Origin: Streptomyces sp. OfavH-34-F | GTDB taxonomy: Bacteria; Actinomycetota; Actinomycetes; Streptomycetales; Streptomycetaceae | DNA length: 38,991 bases | Reading direction: 5' to 3' | Assembly: GCF_022347745.1 (NCBI RefSeq) | Contig: NZ_JAKRGC010000024.1 | Location: 1-38,991, forward strand | Part shown: piece by piece, positions 8,574 to 16,697 of the stretch | Numbering within the stretch: the first letter of the stretch is position 1 | Layout: every line of letters begins with the position of its first letter | The notes under the pieces: model-generated | Database searches by the model: none | The model's input: only the letters and a program-made list of their open reading frames with translations | Told to the model about the DNA's origin: nothing | Translations under genes and position numbers: made by a program

Positions 8574-9680
8574 TTACAGGCCGATGCCCTCGGTGGCGGT
8601 GTCCTCCCAGCGTTCGCCCTCGTCGACGTACTCCCAGAAGACGGGGCTGTTGGCGGCCCAGCCGCCCTGCTTGCGGAGCTTCTCGGCCCGCTTGCCGCGC
8701 TTCCGGCCAGTGCTGACCAGGCCGCGGCGGGCGGAGTGCCCAGTGAGTTTCACGTCCAGGCCCGCGCGCTCGGCGGCACGGGTGATGGCCAGGCGGCAGC
8801 CGTCCGGCCCGAGTCGCCGGGTGCCGAGGCGGCCCTTCTGATCGACGGGTAGGAAGGCCGGCCCCGTGGTGAGACCTGCGGCCTCCTTCCAGGCCAGCCA
8901 GCAGCGGACCGGGCAGGTGTCGGGGTTCTCGCCGTAGGCAACCGCGACGTCGCGGGGCGGGCGGCCCTTGACGGAGGGGACGTGCACCTCTAGCCCTTCG
9001 GCTACCTGGGTGATGCCCTCGGTGTCGAGCGAGGAGACCTCCTCGGAGCGCCCGGCGATGCCGAACGCCAGCGTCGCCAGCGCCCGGTCGCGCAGCCGAG
9101 CCAGCTCGGGCAGCTCCTGGGTGCCGCGCCGGCGGCCGACCTCCGGCTGCGGACGGGCCGGGGTCGCGGTGTTCATCGCCTTCAGGTGCGCAGGGGTGGC
9201 AGCGATCGCCTTCCCGCGGCCGCGCGCGGCCCGTGCCGGGTCCAGTTTCATCGGCTTGAGCGCCTCGCGGGCGGCCTTCGTCGCCTGCTTCGGGACCTCG
9301 GTGCCGCGCCGACGGGCGGTGACGGTCACGCCGGTGATCCTGCGGTCGATGGTGGCCGGCGCCGCTGTCTTCATCTCGTCGAGCCAGACGACGAAGGCGA
9401 CCAGGGTTCCCTTGGTGACCGCGGTCAGCGGCAGCGTGTGGCCGGTCTGCCCGGCGAGCCAATCGTGGAACTCGGTCCACAGCTCCCAGTCGCGGGCGTA
9501 AGAGGTGCGGGTCTTCTTGGGCCGGGCATCCGCCAGGTGCTCGTCGGCACCCTGGTCGAGCGCGGCGAGCACGGCGGCCGTCGCGCTGTCGTACGTCTCG
9601 ACGGCCCCTGTCCCCGTCTCGTTGGCCGACAGGAGTTCGGCCTCGATGACGTTGTCGGCGTGCTGCAGTTCCGCGGTCAT
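8574..9680 (-). CDS. tyrosine recombinase / integrase
   Basis: A 368-residue protein with an N-terminal SAM-like core-binding region (SYARDWELWTEFHDWLA, TAVTKGTLVAFVVWLDEM) and a C-terminal catalytic domain. The catalytic pattern is visible: Arg in FGIAGRSEEV, Lys in VKGRPP, H-x-x-R in TGHSARRG, and the later W and Tyr in GGWAANSPVFWEYVDEG. This is the family that integrates plasmids and phages into tRNA or other sites, or inverts and resolves DNA. The ATG at 9680 has GAAGGG ten bases upstream; the longer frame reaching 9785 would overlap the divergent gene. The protein looks intact, unlike the relaxase. Its stop lies 264 bases from the inverted-repeat complex, where an attachment site might be expected. 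Confidence 0.9.
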   Translation of the reverse strand: MTAELQHADNVIEAELLSANETGTGAVETYDSATAAVLAALDQGADEHLADARPKKTRTSYARDWELWTEFHDWLAGQTGHTLPLTAVTKGTLVAFVVWLDEMKTAAPATIDRRITGVTVTARRRGTEVPKQATKAAREALKPMKLDPARAARGRGKAIAATPAHLKAMNTATPARPQPEVGRRRGTQELPELARLRDRALATLAFGIAGRSEEVSSLDTEGITQVAEGLEVHVPSVKGRPPRDVAVAYGENPDTCPVRCWLAWKEAAGLTTGPAFLPVDQKGRLGTRRLGPDGCRLAITRAAERAGLDVKLTGHSARRGLVSTGRKRGKRAEKLRKQGGWAANSPVFWEYVDEGERWEDTATEGIGL

Positions 9681-9772
9681 CCGGGGCCCTTCGCTTGACG
9701 GGCGGTCATGTCCGTTTTGCCGCCTCGGATATCGCATCTTATCCAAGCCGGTTCGCCGGTACGCTCTCCGGC

Positions 9773-10615
9773 ATGACCACCGCACCCCGCCCCCGCTTCT
9801 CCGTACGCCTCGGCCTCTCCCAGACAGTCGACGAGGCTCCGTACGACGGCGTCCCTGAACACCTGCTTGAACCCTTGCGGCAATGGGTGGGGAACAACTT
9901 CACCGAGTACGACCCCGACGCAACCGCTCTCTGCCTGCAGCTGCGTATGCCTGTGGGGACGAACACGACCGCACGCAGCCGACTCATCTCCACCAACGAC
10001 TGGGAACTTCTCGACGTCGTAGACGCCATCCTCGGTTACACGGGCGAGGACGGTTGGGACGGCCGAGACAAGGACCGCACGCTGGCCCGGCTGTTGGACA
10101 TAGCCGGATCCGCCTACCAGGTCAACGAGGACGGCGACGGCCTGGAAGAACGCATCACCCCAGCGGTCCGCGACGCCGTGAGCCAAACCGTCACCGACTC
10201 GGAAGCCAAGCCCAACGCCGGGTCGGCTGCCGAGCATCTTTCGACCGCCTGGCGCACTGCCTACGGGCTCCACCCGGATCCGGTGCGGGCGTACAGCGAA
10301 GCCATCAAGGCCGTCGAATGCGCGGCCCACTCCGTCATCCAGCCGAACGACGGCCGGGCCACCCTCGGCACCATGCTGGGCGAGATCCGCAATGCGCGAC
10401 CCAAGTTCAGAACCGCCTTGTCCACCCCAGCCAGCGGCGACCCCATCGCACCCGTCGAAGCGATGATGCGCGCCCTGTGGGACGGGCAGACCTCCCGGCA
10501 CGGCAAGCAAACGGTCACCGTGCCGGAGACCTTGGAAGCAGCCCGGGCAGGGGTCCACCTCGCCGCCGCCCTCGTGCAGTGGTTCGCGTCCGGTGCTGTA
10601 GCCCGTACCCCTTGA
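9773..10615 (+). CDS. hypothetical protein with Abi/HEPN-like C-terminal region
   Basis: A 280-residue soluble protein, divergent from the integrase. The N-terminal half (FSVRLGLSQTV, PEHLLEPLRQWVGN) is unfamiliar. The second half is helical: PVRAYSEAIKAVECAAHSVIQ, GTMLGEIRN, then LWDGQTSRHGKQ and LEAARAGVHLAAALVQWF. That order of a helix pair, an RHG-type loop and a final Ala-rich helix resembles the C-terminal region of abortive-infection/HEPN proteins found near phage-defence genes. The usual R-x4-6-H motif is not exact here. The ATG at 9773 is 92 bases from the integrase start. A role in defence or element maintenance is only an inference from fold-like pattern and place. Confidence 0.6.
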   Translation: MTTAPRPRFSVRLGLSQTVDEAPYDGVPEHLLEPLRQWVGNNFTEYDPDATALCLQLRMPVGTNTTARSRLISTNDWELLDVVDAILGYTGEDGWDGRDKDRTLARLLDIAGSAYQVNEDGDGLEERITPAVRDAVSQTVTDSEAKPNAGSAAEHLSTAWRTAYGLHPDPVRAYSEAIKAVECAAHSVIQPNDGRATLGTMLGEIRNARPKFRTALSTPASGDPIAPVEAMMRALWDGQTSRHGKQTVTVPETLEAARAGVHLAAALVQWFASGAVARTP

Positions 10616-10682
10616 CCCTGAGCCTCAGCAGCTCAGTCGTCTTCCTGTGGGCCTGCCTTGGCCACGCCATTGACCGGATCCT

Positions 10683-10713
10683 CTGTGGGCGTCAGCTGTG
10701 CCGACGCCCACAG
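10683..10713. terminator. bidirectional hairpin terminator
   Basis: CTGTGGGCGTC (10683-10693) pairs perfectly with GACGCCCACAG (10703-10713) over a nine-base loop. It lies between the convergent genes ending at 10615 (plus) and 10719 (minus), where a two-way terminator is expected. Confidence 0.75.
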
Positions 10714-10718
10714 ACTGC

Positions 10719-11021
10719 TCATCGGCGCACGTTCACCGTGATCTGAACTCCACCAGCAGCGAGTGCAGCCGCAGCGATGCTGCTGACTGCTGTCGCTCCT
10801 GATGAGTGCCCGGTCAAGGCCAGCAGCGTGCCTGCCGCGATTCCAGCAGCAGCGACGACCCCAGTAAGCCATCCCGCAGCACGTCTCTGACCCTGTCGTA
10901 CCTCTGAGGTACCTTCGGTCTGAGTCAACGGTTCTCCCATCTCTTCATGGCGGTAGGAGCCCGACGACAACGAGAGGGAGACCTCGGGCTGCGGCGCGGC
11001 CTCGACAGCAATGTGCCGCAT
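10719..11021 (-). CDS. small membrane protein, unknown function
   Basis: A 100-residue protein. Residues 1-45 are polar (EVSLSLSSGS, EEMGEPLTQTEGTSEVRQGQRR). Two hydrophobic stretches follow, WLTGVVAAAGIAAGTLLAL and ATAVSSIAAAALAAGGV, and the protein ends QITVNVRR. The ATG at 11021 is preceded by AAGGGAG at the right distance, which makes it a convincing gene although I recognise no family. The layout, a cytosolic head followed by a helical hairpin, resembles many small Streptomyces membrane proteins. A shorter start at MGEPLTQ is possible. Its 5' side faces the motif-rich intergenic region 11022-11750. Confidence 0.6.
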   Translation of the reverse strand: MRHIAVEAAPQPEVSLSLSSGSYRHEEMGEPLTQTEGTSEVRQGQRRAAGWLTGVVAAAGIAAGTLLALTGHSSGATAVSSIAAAALAAGGVQITVNVRR

Positions 11022-11272
11022 TCCAGGTCTCCCTTCGTCATGCGAAGGGCGTCTTTCGACGCCCTGAACTTACGGCACGCGACCGACAACCGCCGGGCAC
11101 TCCAAGGGGGTTGTCGCGCCTTACCCGGACCGAACCCACGGGTTGAGGGGCTCAACCGCGCGCATTATGCGCACGGCTCCGACAACTGCGGAACATTCAG
11201 AGTCTGCGCAGGTCAAACGCGTGTCAGCCTGTGGATAACCGAAACATGATTCACACAGGAGCCCAGCGGCTA

Positions 11273-11288
11273 TGTGACTGAGATCACT
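11273..11288. promoter_or_regulatory. CRP/FNR-type binding-site match
   Basis: TGTGACTGAGATCACT fits TGTGA-N6-TCACA with one change at the end. Streptomyces has a Crp with a similar GTG-N6-GNCAC preference, which this site meets except for one base. It could act on the minus-strand membrane protein (about 250 bases away) or on an unseen transcript. A single site may also be chance. Confidence 0.3.
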
Positions 11289-11321
11289 TGATCCATTCTT
11301 GGTCTGCGCTGTCAGTCATGC

Positions 11322-11335
11322 GGTGTTGCAACACC
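11322..11335. promoter_or_regulatory. perfect 14-bp palindrome
   Basis: GGTGTTGCAACACC is fully self-complementary and lies alone in the intergenic region. It looks like a dimeric repressor site. The nearest regulator is the helix-turn-helix NB-ARC protein that starts at 11751, but no functional link is shown. Confidence 0.35.
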
Positions 11336-11665
11336 TTCAGTGCCAACAACCCGGTACCGCGCGCTACGAGTCCTACGGTGATCATCGTGACCAACCGTCG
11401 CGCCCTTGACGCGGGTCCGCCCGCAAGGCGGCCCTCAAGGCCGTCTGCGCGCCCGGCGGCGACGTGCCGTCGCGGGTGATGGCGGACGTCGGCCCGGTAC
11501 CGACGGCACCGGAGTCGGCCACGGTCAGCAGGTTCGAGTCCGCCCCGGCTCGACGCCGGCCCGCCGTCCTCCTTTCGCGTGCGCCTGCGGAACTGCGGAC
11601 GGCGGGCCCGCTCCCGGGGTTGCGCCCGGCAGGTCCGCCGGACGGATGCCCCCGACTGGCCGCCG

Positions 11666-11671
11666 TATAGT
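11666..11671 (+). promoter_or_regulatory. candidate -10 element for the STAND regulator
   Basis: TATAGT is followed by an A/T-rich stretch (CTTTCTTGTAATGAGACGAC) that stands out from its surroundings, 80 bases before the GTG at 11751. No good -35 is visible, so this is weak. Confidence 0.3.
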
Positions 11672-11750
11672 CTTTCTTGTAATGAGACGACACGATTTGT
11701 TCGGACGCCGGCGGTTCGGGCCTGGTGAGTGAAGGAGCAGGTGGGGCCGG

Positions 11751-14018
11751 GTGACCGACGCGGGCGGTGAGGGGTTCGGGCCCCTGTTGCGGCAGTGGCG
11801 GTTGGAGGCGTCTCTGACGATCGAGGCGCTCGCCGAGGCGTCGGGGGTGAGTGTCCGCGGGATCGGTGATCTCGAACGAGGGCGGCGGGCGACGCCGCAG
11901 CGAGGAACGGTCGCCGCGCTGGCGGACGGGCTGGGGCTGGGCGAGGCGGAGCGCGAACGTCTGCTGGCTGCCGCCCGGGCCGGCCGGCAGCCCCGCCCGA
12001 GCACGGCGGGTGTGTGCGCTTTCCCGCGCGGTATCGACCACTTCGTGGGCCGCGAGGCCGAGCTGGCACGGCTGACGGCACTGGCCGAGCAGCCCGCCTC
12101 GGGGCAGCCGGTGGTCGTGGCACTGCCCGGGCCCCCGGGGACGGGCAAGACCACCCTGGCCCTGCACGCCGCTCGCATGCTTGCCGACCGCTTTCCCGAC
12201 GCGCAGCTCATGGTCGACCTGCGCGGCATGGACGACGCCCCACCGGCCCCGGCCGAGCTGATGCTCCGTGCCCTGAAGGGCCTGGGGGTACCGGACCGGG
12301 ACCTGGCCAAGGCCGGCCCGCAGGGCCACCCGGAGCTGTACCGGCAGACGCTGGCCGAACGACGCTGCCTGCTCGTCCTGGACAACGCCCGCGACGAAGC
12401 ACAGGTCCGCCCGCTCCTGCCGAGCGCCGGTGCCGGCATGGTGATCATCACCAGCCGGAGGATGCTCACCGGCCTGGAGAGCGTTCACCGCCTCCCCCTC
12501 GGTGAGCTTTCACCCGCCGAATCCGCCGTGTTCCTCACGTCCCTGGTCGGACAGGAGCGCGCGGACGCCGACCCGGACGCGCTCGCCGAGGTCGCGCAGC
12601 GGTGTGCGCATCTCCCGCTCGCCCTGCGTGTGGCGGGGAACTGGCTGGCCACCCGTACCGGCTGGACCGTGCGCCGCCTCGCCGACCGCCTGGCACTCGA
12701 AGAGCGCCGCCTGGACACCCTGACCGCCGGTGACCTGCATCTCTCGGCAGCCTTCGACCTGTCCTACCGCCAGCTCACCCCCAAAGCAGCCCGCCTCTTC
12801 CGGCTGCTGTCCGTGGTCGACGGCCCCGATGTGGACGCCGCCGGCGCCGCCCAGCTGATGGGCCGGCCGCCGTTCGACACGGAGGACACCCTCGAAGAAC
12901 TGGTCGAGAGCGGACTGCTGGGCACCGACCGGGACCGCTACCGCTTCCACGACCTGCTGCGTCTGTACGCCCGAAACCGGCTGCGGGCCGACGAGCCCGA
13001 CGGGACCGCCGAGGCGGCCCGGTCGGCACTGCACCGCTGGCTGCTCGAAACCGCGGTCGTGGCCGGGCGCTGGTACGAACCCGACCACGGCGCCCCGCCC
13101 CCCACCTGGCAGGGCATCGTCGACCTGTCCACCGCCGAACACGCCCGCCAGTGGCTCCAGGCCGAAGGCGACAACTGGCTCGCCGCCCTGCGCGCGGCCG
13201 CCGCGGCAGGACAGCACGCCACCGTCGTGGAGGTTGCCGAGGCCCTGCACTGGTTCTCCGACCAGTGGATGTTCTGGGGGCACTGGCCCGAAGTCTTCCG
13301 AACCGCCGTCCACAGCGCCCAGGCCCTGGGGGATCCGCTCGCCGAAGCCACCCAACTGAACTACCACGCCTGGGCCCTGCTGATGTGCGAGGGCCGCCCG
13401 CGCGACAGCGTTGAGCGCTCCGCCCAGGCACTCGCCGCCGCCCGGCGCGCCGAACACCTCCCGCAGCAGGGGTGGGCCTATTACTACAGCGCCTGGGCCC
13501 TCGGACTGCTGGGCGACTATGCCGGGGCGGCGCGACACAACCGCGAGGCAGCCACACTCTTCGAGACCGTCGGTGACGTCCACGGCACCCTCCAGGCCAT
13601 GAGCAACCACTCCGACTACCTTTCCCTGGCCGGCCGGCAGGAGGAAGCCATCCTGGAAATCCAGCGCACGCTGACCTTCCTCGATCAGGCCGGCGACCGC
13701 ATCGAACCGCATATCGCCGCGTTCTCCCGTGCGAGGCTGCAGATGAAAATCGGTTTCGCCCACTCCGCCCTGGAGAACTGGTCCGAGGCGGCCGTCCACC
13801 TGCGCGCCGCCTTGGACCTCTGGAGGGACAGCGCCAACCCCGGCCCGGAGGGCCAAGCCCTGGTCCGGCTCGGCGACGCCCTGCTGGCCGCCGGCCGCCG
13901 CGACGAGGCCCGCACCGCCTTCACCCGGGCCGTCTCCCTCGGCACGGCGACCGACCCCACCAGCCTCACCGCCGCCCGCGCTCGCCTCGACGACCTCCGC
14001 ACGACCGGAACCGAGTAG
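11751..14018 (+). CDS. XRE-type HTH / NB-ARC / TPR regulator (STAND ATPase)
   Basis: A 755-residue protein with three parts. Residues about 6-65 are a Cro/C1-type helix-turn-helix (LLRQWRLEASLTIEALAEASGVSVRGIGDLERGRR). From about 95 comes an NB-ARC NTPase: Walker A GPPGTGKTT, Walker B LLVLDNARDE, sensor ITSRR, and HLPLALRVAGNWLA, the counterpart of GLPLAL. From about 400 come many helical TPR-like repeats ending LRTTGTE. This layout is common in Streptomyces regulators related to AfsR without the BTAD part. They are thought to be ATP-dependent switches that bind DNA on activation, but NLR-like STAND proteins are also used in phage defence. The GTG start follows AAGGAG at 11732-11737. No target gene is evident nearby apart from the esterase. 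Confidence 0.85.
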   Translation: MTDAGGEGFGPLLRQWRLEASLTIEALAEASGVSVRGIGDLERGRRATPQRGTVAALADGLGLGEAERERLLAAARAGRQPRPSTAGVCAFPRGIDHFVGREAELARLTALAEQPASGQPVVVALPGPPGTGKTTLALHAARMLADRFPDAQLMVDLRGMDDAPPAPAELMLRALKGLGVPDRDLAKAGPQGHPELYRQTLAERRCLLVLDNARDEAQVRPLLPSAGAGMVIITSRRMLTGLESVHRLPLGELSPAESAVFLTSLVGQERADADPDALAEVAQRCAHLPLALRVAGNWLATRTGWTVRRLADRLALEERRLDTLTAGDLHLSAAFDLSYRQLTPKAARLFRLLSVVDGPDVDAAGAAQLMGRPPFDTEDTLEELVESGLLGTDRDRYRFHDLLRLYARNRLRADEPDGTAEAARSALHRWLLETAVVAGRWYEPDHGAPPPTWQGIVDLSTAEHARQWLQAEGDNWLAALRAAAAAGQHATVVEVAEALHWFSDQWMFWGHWPEVFRTAVHSAQALGDPLAEATQLNYHAWALLMCEGRPRDSVERSAQALAAARRAEHLPQQGWAYYYSAWALGLLGDYAGAARHNREAATLFETVGDVHGTLQAMSNHSDYLSLAGRQEEAILEIQRTLTFLDQAGDRIEPHIAAFSRARLQMKIGFAHSALENWSEAAVHLRAALDLWRDSANPGPEGQALVRLGDALLAAGRRDEARTAFTRAVSLGTATDPTSLTAARARLDDLRTTGTE

Positions 14019-14112
14019 GCCGAACCCAGGTCCTGCCACCGGCAGTACGACCTGAGGTCACGGGGTCCTGGGAGGCCGAAGCGCTCCTACGCCAGGAAAG
14101 AGGCCCCCGGAG

Positions 14113-15120
14113 TCAGCACGGGTGCCGGTGCAGGGCGACGTGCACGGTGTCGAGCACCTGGACGAGGGCCGCGCGGGCAGCGACGGTCTCGCGCAGCGGA
14201 TCGAGCACCATGAAGCCGTGGACCGTTCCGTGGTAGCGCATGGAGACCACAGCGACACCGGCCGCCCGGAGTTTCTCCGCGTAGGCCTCACCCTCGTCGC
14301 GCAGCACGTCGGCCTCACTGGTGACCACCAACGCCTGCGGAAGCCCGGCGAGTTGGTCGAGGGTCGCCCGCAGCGGCGACGCGGTGACTTCGCCGCGCTG
14401 CCCGGCATCGGGCAGGTACTGGTCCCAGAACCAGCGCATGGTCTCGCGGCCGAGGAAGTAGCCCTCGGCGAAGTACTCGTAAGAGGGGGTGTCGAAGTCG
14501 GCGTCGGTGACCGGGCACAGCAGCACCTGTTGCAGCAGCCGTACTCCGCCGCGTTCCTTGGCCAGCAGGGTCAGCGCCGCCACCAGATTGCCGCCGGCCG
14601 ATTCGCCCACCGCGGCCATCCGGCTCCCGTCCAGACCGATCTCGGCCCCTCGCTCGAAGATCCACCGCGCGGCCGCGTAGCACTGCTCGACGGCGACCGG
14701 GTACCGGGCCTCGGGCGCACGCTCGTATTCGACGAAGACCACGGCCGCGTCCGTACCGAGGGCGAACTCGCGCACCAGGCGCTCATGAGTGCCCGCGTCG
14801 CCCAGGACCCAGCCCAGGCCGTGCAGGAACAGGACGACGGGGATTTGGCCGACGCTGTCGGCGGGCTTGACCACCTTCACCCGTACGTGGCCGGTCGGCC
14901 CGCCGGGCAGTGCGAACCACTCCTCGGAGACATCCTGTCCGTTGAGGGAGCCGCTTCCATCGACAGAGCCGACCCCGCCTTGCAAACGGGTCAGATCCAG
15001 ACGGGCCTGTTCCGGGCCCGCGCCGCGCGTTGACGGCGGGCAGGTATGGCTGTTGACGAACGCCCGGATCGAAGGATCCAGGACAGGAATCCGAGAGGGC
15101 GAGGGGATGCAGCCGGTCAC
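14113..15120 (-). CDS. HSL-family alpha/beta hydrolase, copy 2
   Basis: A 335-residue esterase closely similar to the one at 1884-2852. Motifs: oxyanion loop LHGLGWVLG, nucleophile GESAGG, acid in SEADVLRDEGE, histidine in GTVHGF. The start is the GTG at 15120, where AGGAG sits five bases upstream; the open frame runs on but is out of family before it. The N-terminus after PSRIPVLDPSIRAFVNSH is shorter or different from copy 1, and a Gly/Ser-rich stretch precedes EEWF. It faces the plus-strand STAND regulator and follows the AraC gene by 94 bases on the same strand, so a shared regulator is plausible. Small acyl esters are likely substrates, by family only. Confidence 0.9.
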   Translation of the reverse strand: MTGCIPSPSRIPVLDPSIRAFVNSHTCPPSTRGAGPEQARLDLTRLQGGVGSVDGSGSLNGQDVSEEWFALPGGPTGHVRVKVVKPADSVGQIPVVLFLHGLGWVLGDAGTHERLVREFALGTDAAVVFVEYERAPEARYPVAVEQCYAAARWIFERGAEIGLDGSRMAAVGESAGGNLVAALTLLAKERGGVRLLQQVLLCPVTDADFDTPSYEYFAEGYFLGRETMRWFWDQYLPDAGQRGEVTASPLRATLDQLAGLPQALVVTSEADVLRDEGEAYAEKLRAAGVAVVSMRYHGTVHGFMVLDPLRETVAARAALVQVLDTVHVALHRHPC

Positions 15121-15214
15121 ACGGTCTCCTGCCGAGAGATCCGAAGGAATGGGGGAGTGGAGACTTCGGTGCGCCCAGCCCGGGGCACACCGAGAGCAGG
15201 CCGGCCCCAGGACG

Positions 15215-16225
15215 CTAACCCATTGTGGACGAGGGCATCGGTGTATCTGCCATCGACCGCCTGGCGTCGTTCCCCGCGGTGCGCAGGGTGTGCCATTCGC
15301 GGGGGGAGACGCCGTATGCGGCGCGGAAGGCCCGGCTGAAGTGGGCAGGGCTGACGAAGCCCCACCGCTGGGCCACCGCAGACACGGTGGGGGCCGTCCC
15401 GCTACGGCGGGCCAGTTCACGACCACATTCCTCCAGGCGCCGCTTCTGGATGAACCGACCGACGGTGATCCCCTCACCCTCGAACAGCCGGTGCAGATAC
15501 CGGATGGAGATCCGGTGCGTACGAGCGATGCTCTCCGGAGACAACTCCGGATCGCTCAGGTTCCGGCTGATGTGTTCGCGGATGCGCGACACCAGGTGAC
15601 AGCGAGCCGTGTCCGTGTCCGGGGTGCCCGGAAGGGCCCTCTCGGCGAGCAAGGTGGCGAACAGGTCGACAACGTTGCCGGCCAGCCGGTCCGCGACGGT
15701 CGGCGGACAAGCGTCCGTAGAGGTGGCCAGGGTGGCGAGGAAAGGGAGGAGCGCCGCACCGAAACCATCCCGGGTGCTGATGGCGTGACCCGTGGCATGT
15801 CGGATGTCGCTGGTCGACACGCCCAGCACGTGCTGGGGCAGCTGGAAGATGTGCGTGGTGAACCGCTGCGGATAGTCGAAGGAGTACGGTCGGCTCCGGT
15901 CACACACCACGAGGTCGCCTACCCCCACCTCGGCCCTCCGGCCGTCCTGGACAAAGGTGGCGGTGCCCGATACCTGGACGCCGAACGCGACGAGGGCCTC
16001 GGACGAAGGGGCGGTCGGTGCCGGAGCGCGGCTGACCCGTTTCGCGTCGGCCTCCATGGTGGAGACCTGAAGGTACCCGAGGCGGTCGGTGACGATCCGG
16101 GCGTCGAAGGGGCCGCTGCCGCGCGGGATGACGGTCATCGGTCCCAGCATCCTGTTCACCGACTCGTTCCAGTAGGCGACCTTGTCTCCGTCCGGAACGG
16201 ACCTGGTCGTCAGCACCAGGCTCAC
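15215..16225 (-). CDS. AraC-family transcriptional regulator
   Basis: A 336-residue protein. The N-terminal two-thirds is an AraC-like ligand-binding domain of the FeaR/NimR type (WNESVNRMLGPM, GYLQVSTMEAD, VGVGDLVVCDRSRPYSF). The last 100 residues form two helix-turn-helix units (LSPESIARTHRISIRYLHRLFEGEG and VSAVAQRWGFVSPAHFSRAFRAAYGVSPREW), the usual AraC/XylS signature. The GTG at 16225 follows AGAGAGG by six bases; the TTG at 16255 is a worse start. It lies directly upstream of esterase copy 2 on the same strand, which makes that gene the best guess for a target, though AraC proteins often act divergently and no such gene is present. Confidence 0.85.
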   Translation of the reverse strand: MSLVLTTRSVPDGDKVAYWNESVNRMLGPMTVIPRGSGPFDARIVTDRLGYLQVSTMEADAKRVSRAPAPTAPSSEALVAFGVQVSGTATFVQDGRRAEVGVGDLVVCDRSRPYSFDYPQRFTTHIFQLPQHVLGVSTSDIRHATGHAISTRDGFGAALLPFLATLATSTDACPPTVADRLAGNVVDLFATLLAERALPGTPDTDTARCHLVSRIREHISRNLSDPELSPESIARTHRISIRYLHRLFEGEGITVGRFIQKRRLEECGRELARRSGTAPTVSAVAQRWGFVSPAHFSRAFRAAYGVSPREWHTLRTAGNDARRSMADTPMPSSTMG

Positions 16226-16697
16226 GTTGAACCTCTCTTCAGGGAAGTAGCTCAAGGGCTACAGGGACGGCTATTGCACCTTCTGGGAAGGCGGCGCCGT
16301 GCCCGGTGGTGTTGCTGCCCGGTGACGCCGACCAGGCCGACCCCGGAAGGATGAGGTCACTGCCCGCAAGAACAGCCAACCAAGGAGCAACTTCGGTCAC
16401 CAGGCAGAACCACAGGCAGAAGTCGAGGAAGCGGAAGGGCCGATCAGCACGGCTGGCACCGGCGTGGCGAACGGAACCCCGGGAGGGGGACTACGCCTCT
16501 GCGGCGGCCTACCAAGTCGTTCATGACGCGGAACTGCGTCGCGCGGCAACGACCGCTGGCCCGCCGGGACGGACGCACCCATCTGGCGGCGCTGGTCCGA
16601 TTCGTGATCCGCCAGTGCCACGAAAGAGCTGGTCATCGGCGTGGTGCCGCCTAAAACGACATGCGCTCCGCGCCCGGTCATGCTGGTATCGATCCCT
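16226..16697. other. intergenic region, no supported gene
   Basis: 472 bases between the divergent AraC and GNAT genes. Short open frames exist (for example a plus-strand stretch near 16520-16640 reading [21 protein letters not shown]), but no start, ribosome-binding site or known family supports them; that stretch may be debris of an older gene. I see no clear promoter. Confidence 0.35.

Larger units (their letters stand above)
11022..11750. other. long intergenic region rich in candidate regulatory sites
   Basis: 729 bases without a gene I would defend. It contains a DnaA-box-like TGTGGATAA at 11230-11238, a CRP-like TGTGA-N6-TCACT at 11273-11288, the perfect palindrome GGTGTTGCAACACC at 11322-11335, and a -10-like TATAGT at 11666 before the STAND regulator. 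A 33-codon minus-strand frame (11385-11284, MITVGLVARGTGLLALKVL...) has no ribosome-binding site. The 11400-11650 part is open in several frames but matches nothing I know. Confidence 0.4.

Noticed and set aside
11284..11385. 33-codon minus-strand frame MITVGLVARG...
   Set aside because: No ribosome-binding site and no family; contains the perfect palindrome, so a regulatory reading of this stretch is as likely.
11505..11580. GGTTCGAGTCC near 11530, resembling the T-loop of a tRNA
   Set aside because: The flanking bases cannot form a good five-pair T-stem, no acceptor stem or anticodon arm is visible, and there is no CCA context. It may be chance or a worn attachment site.
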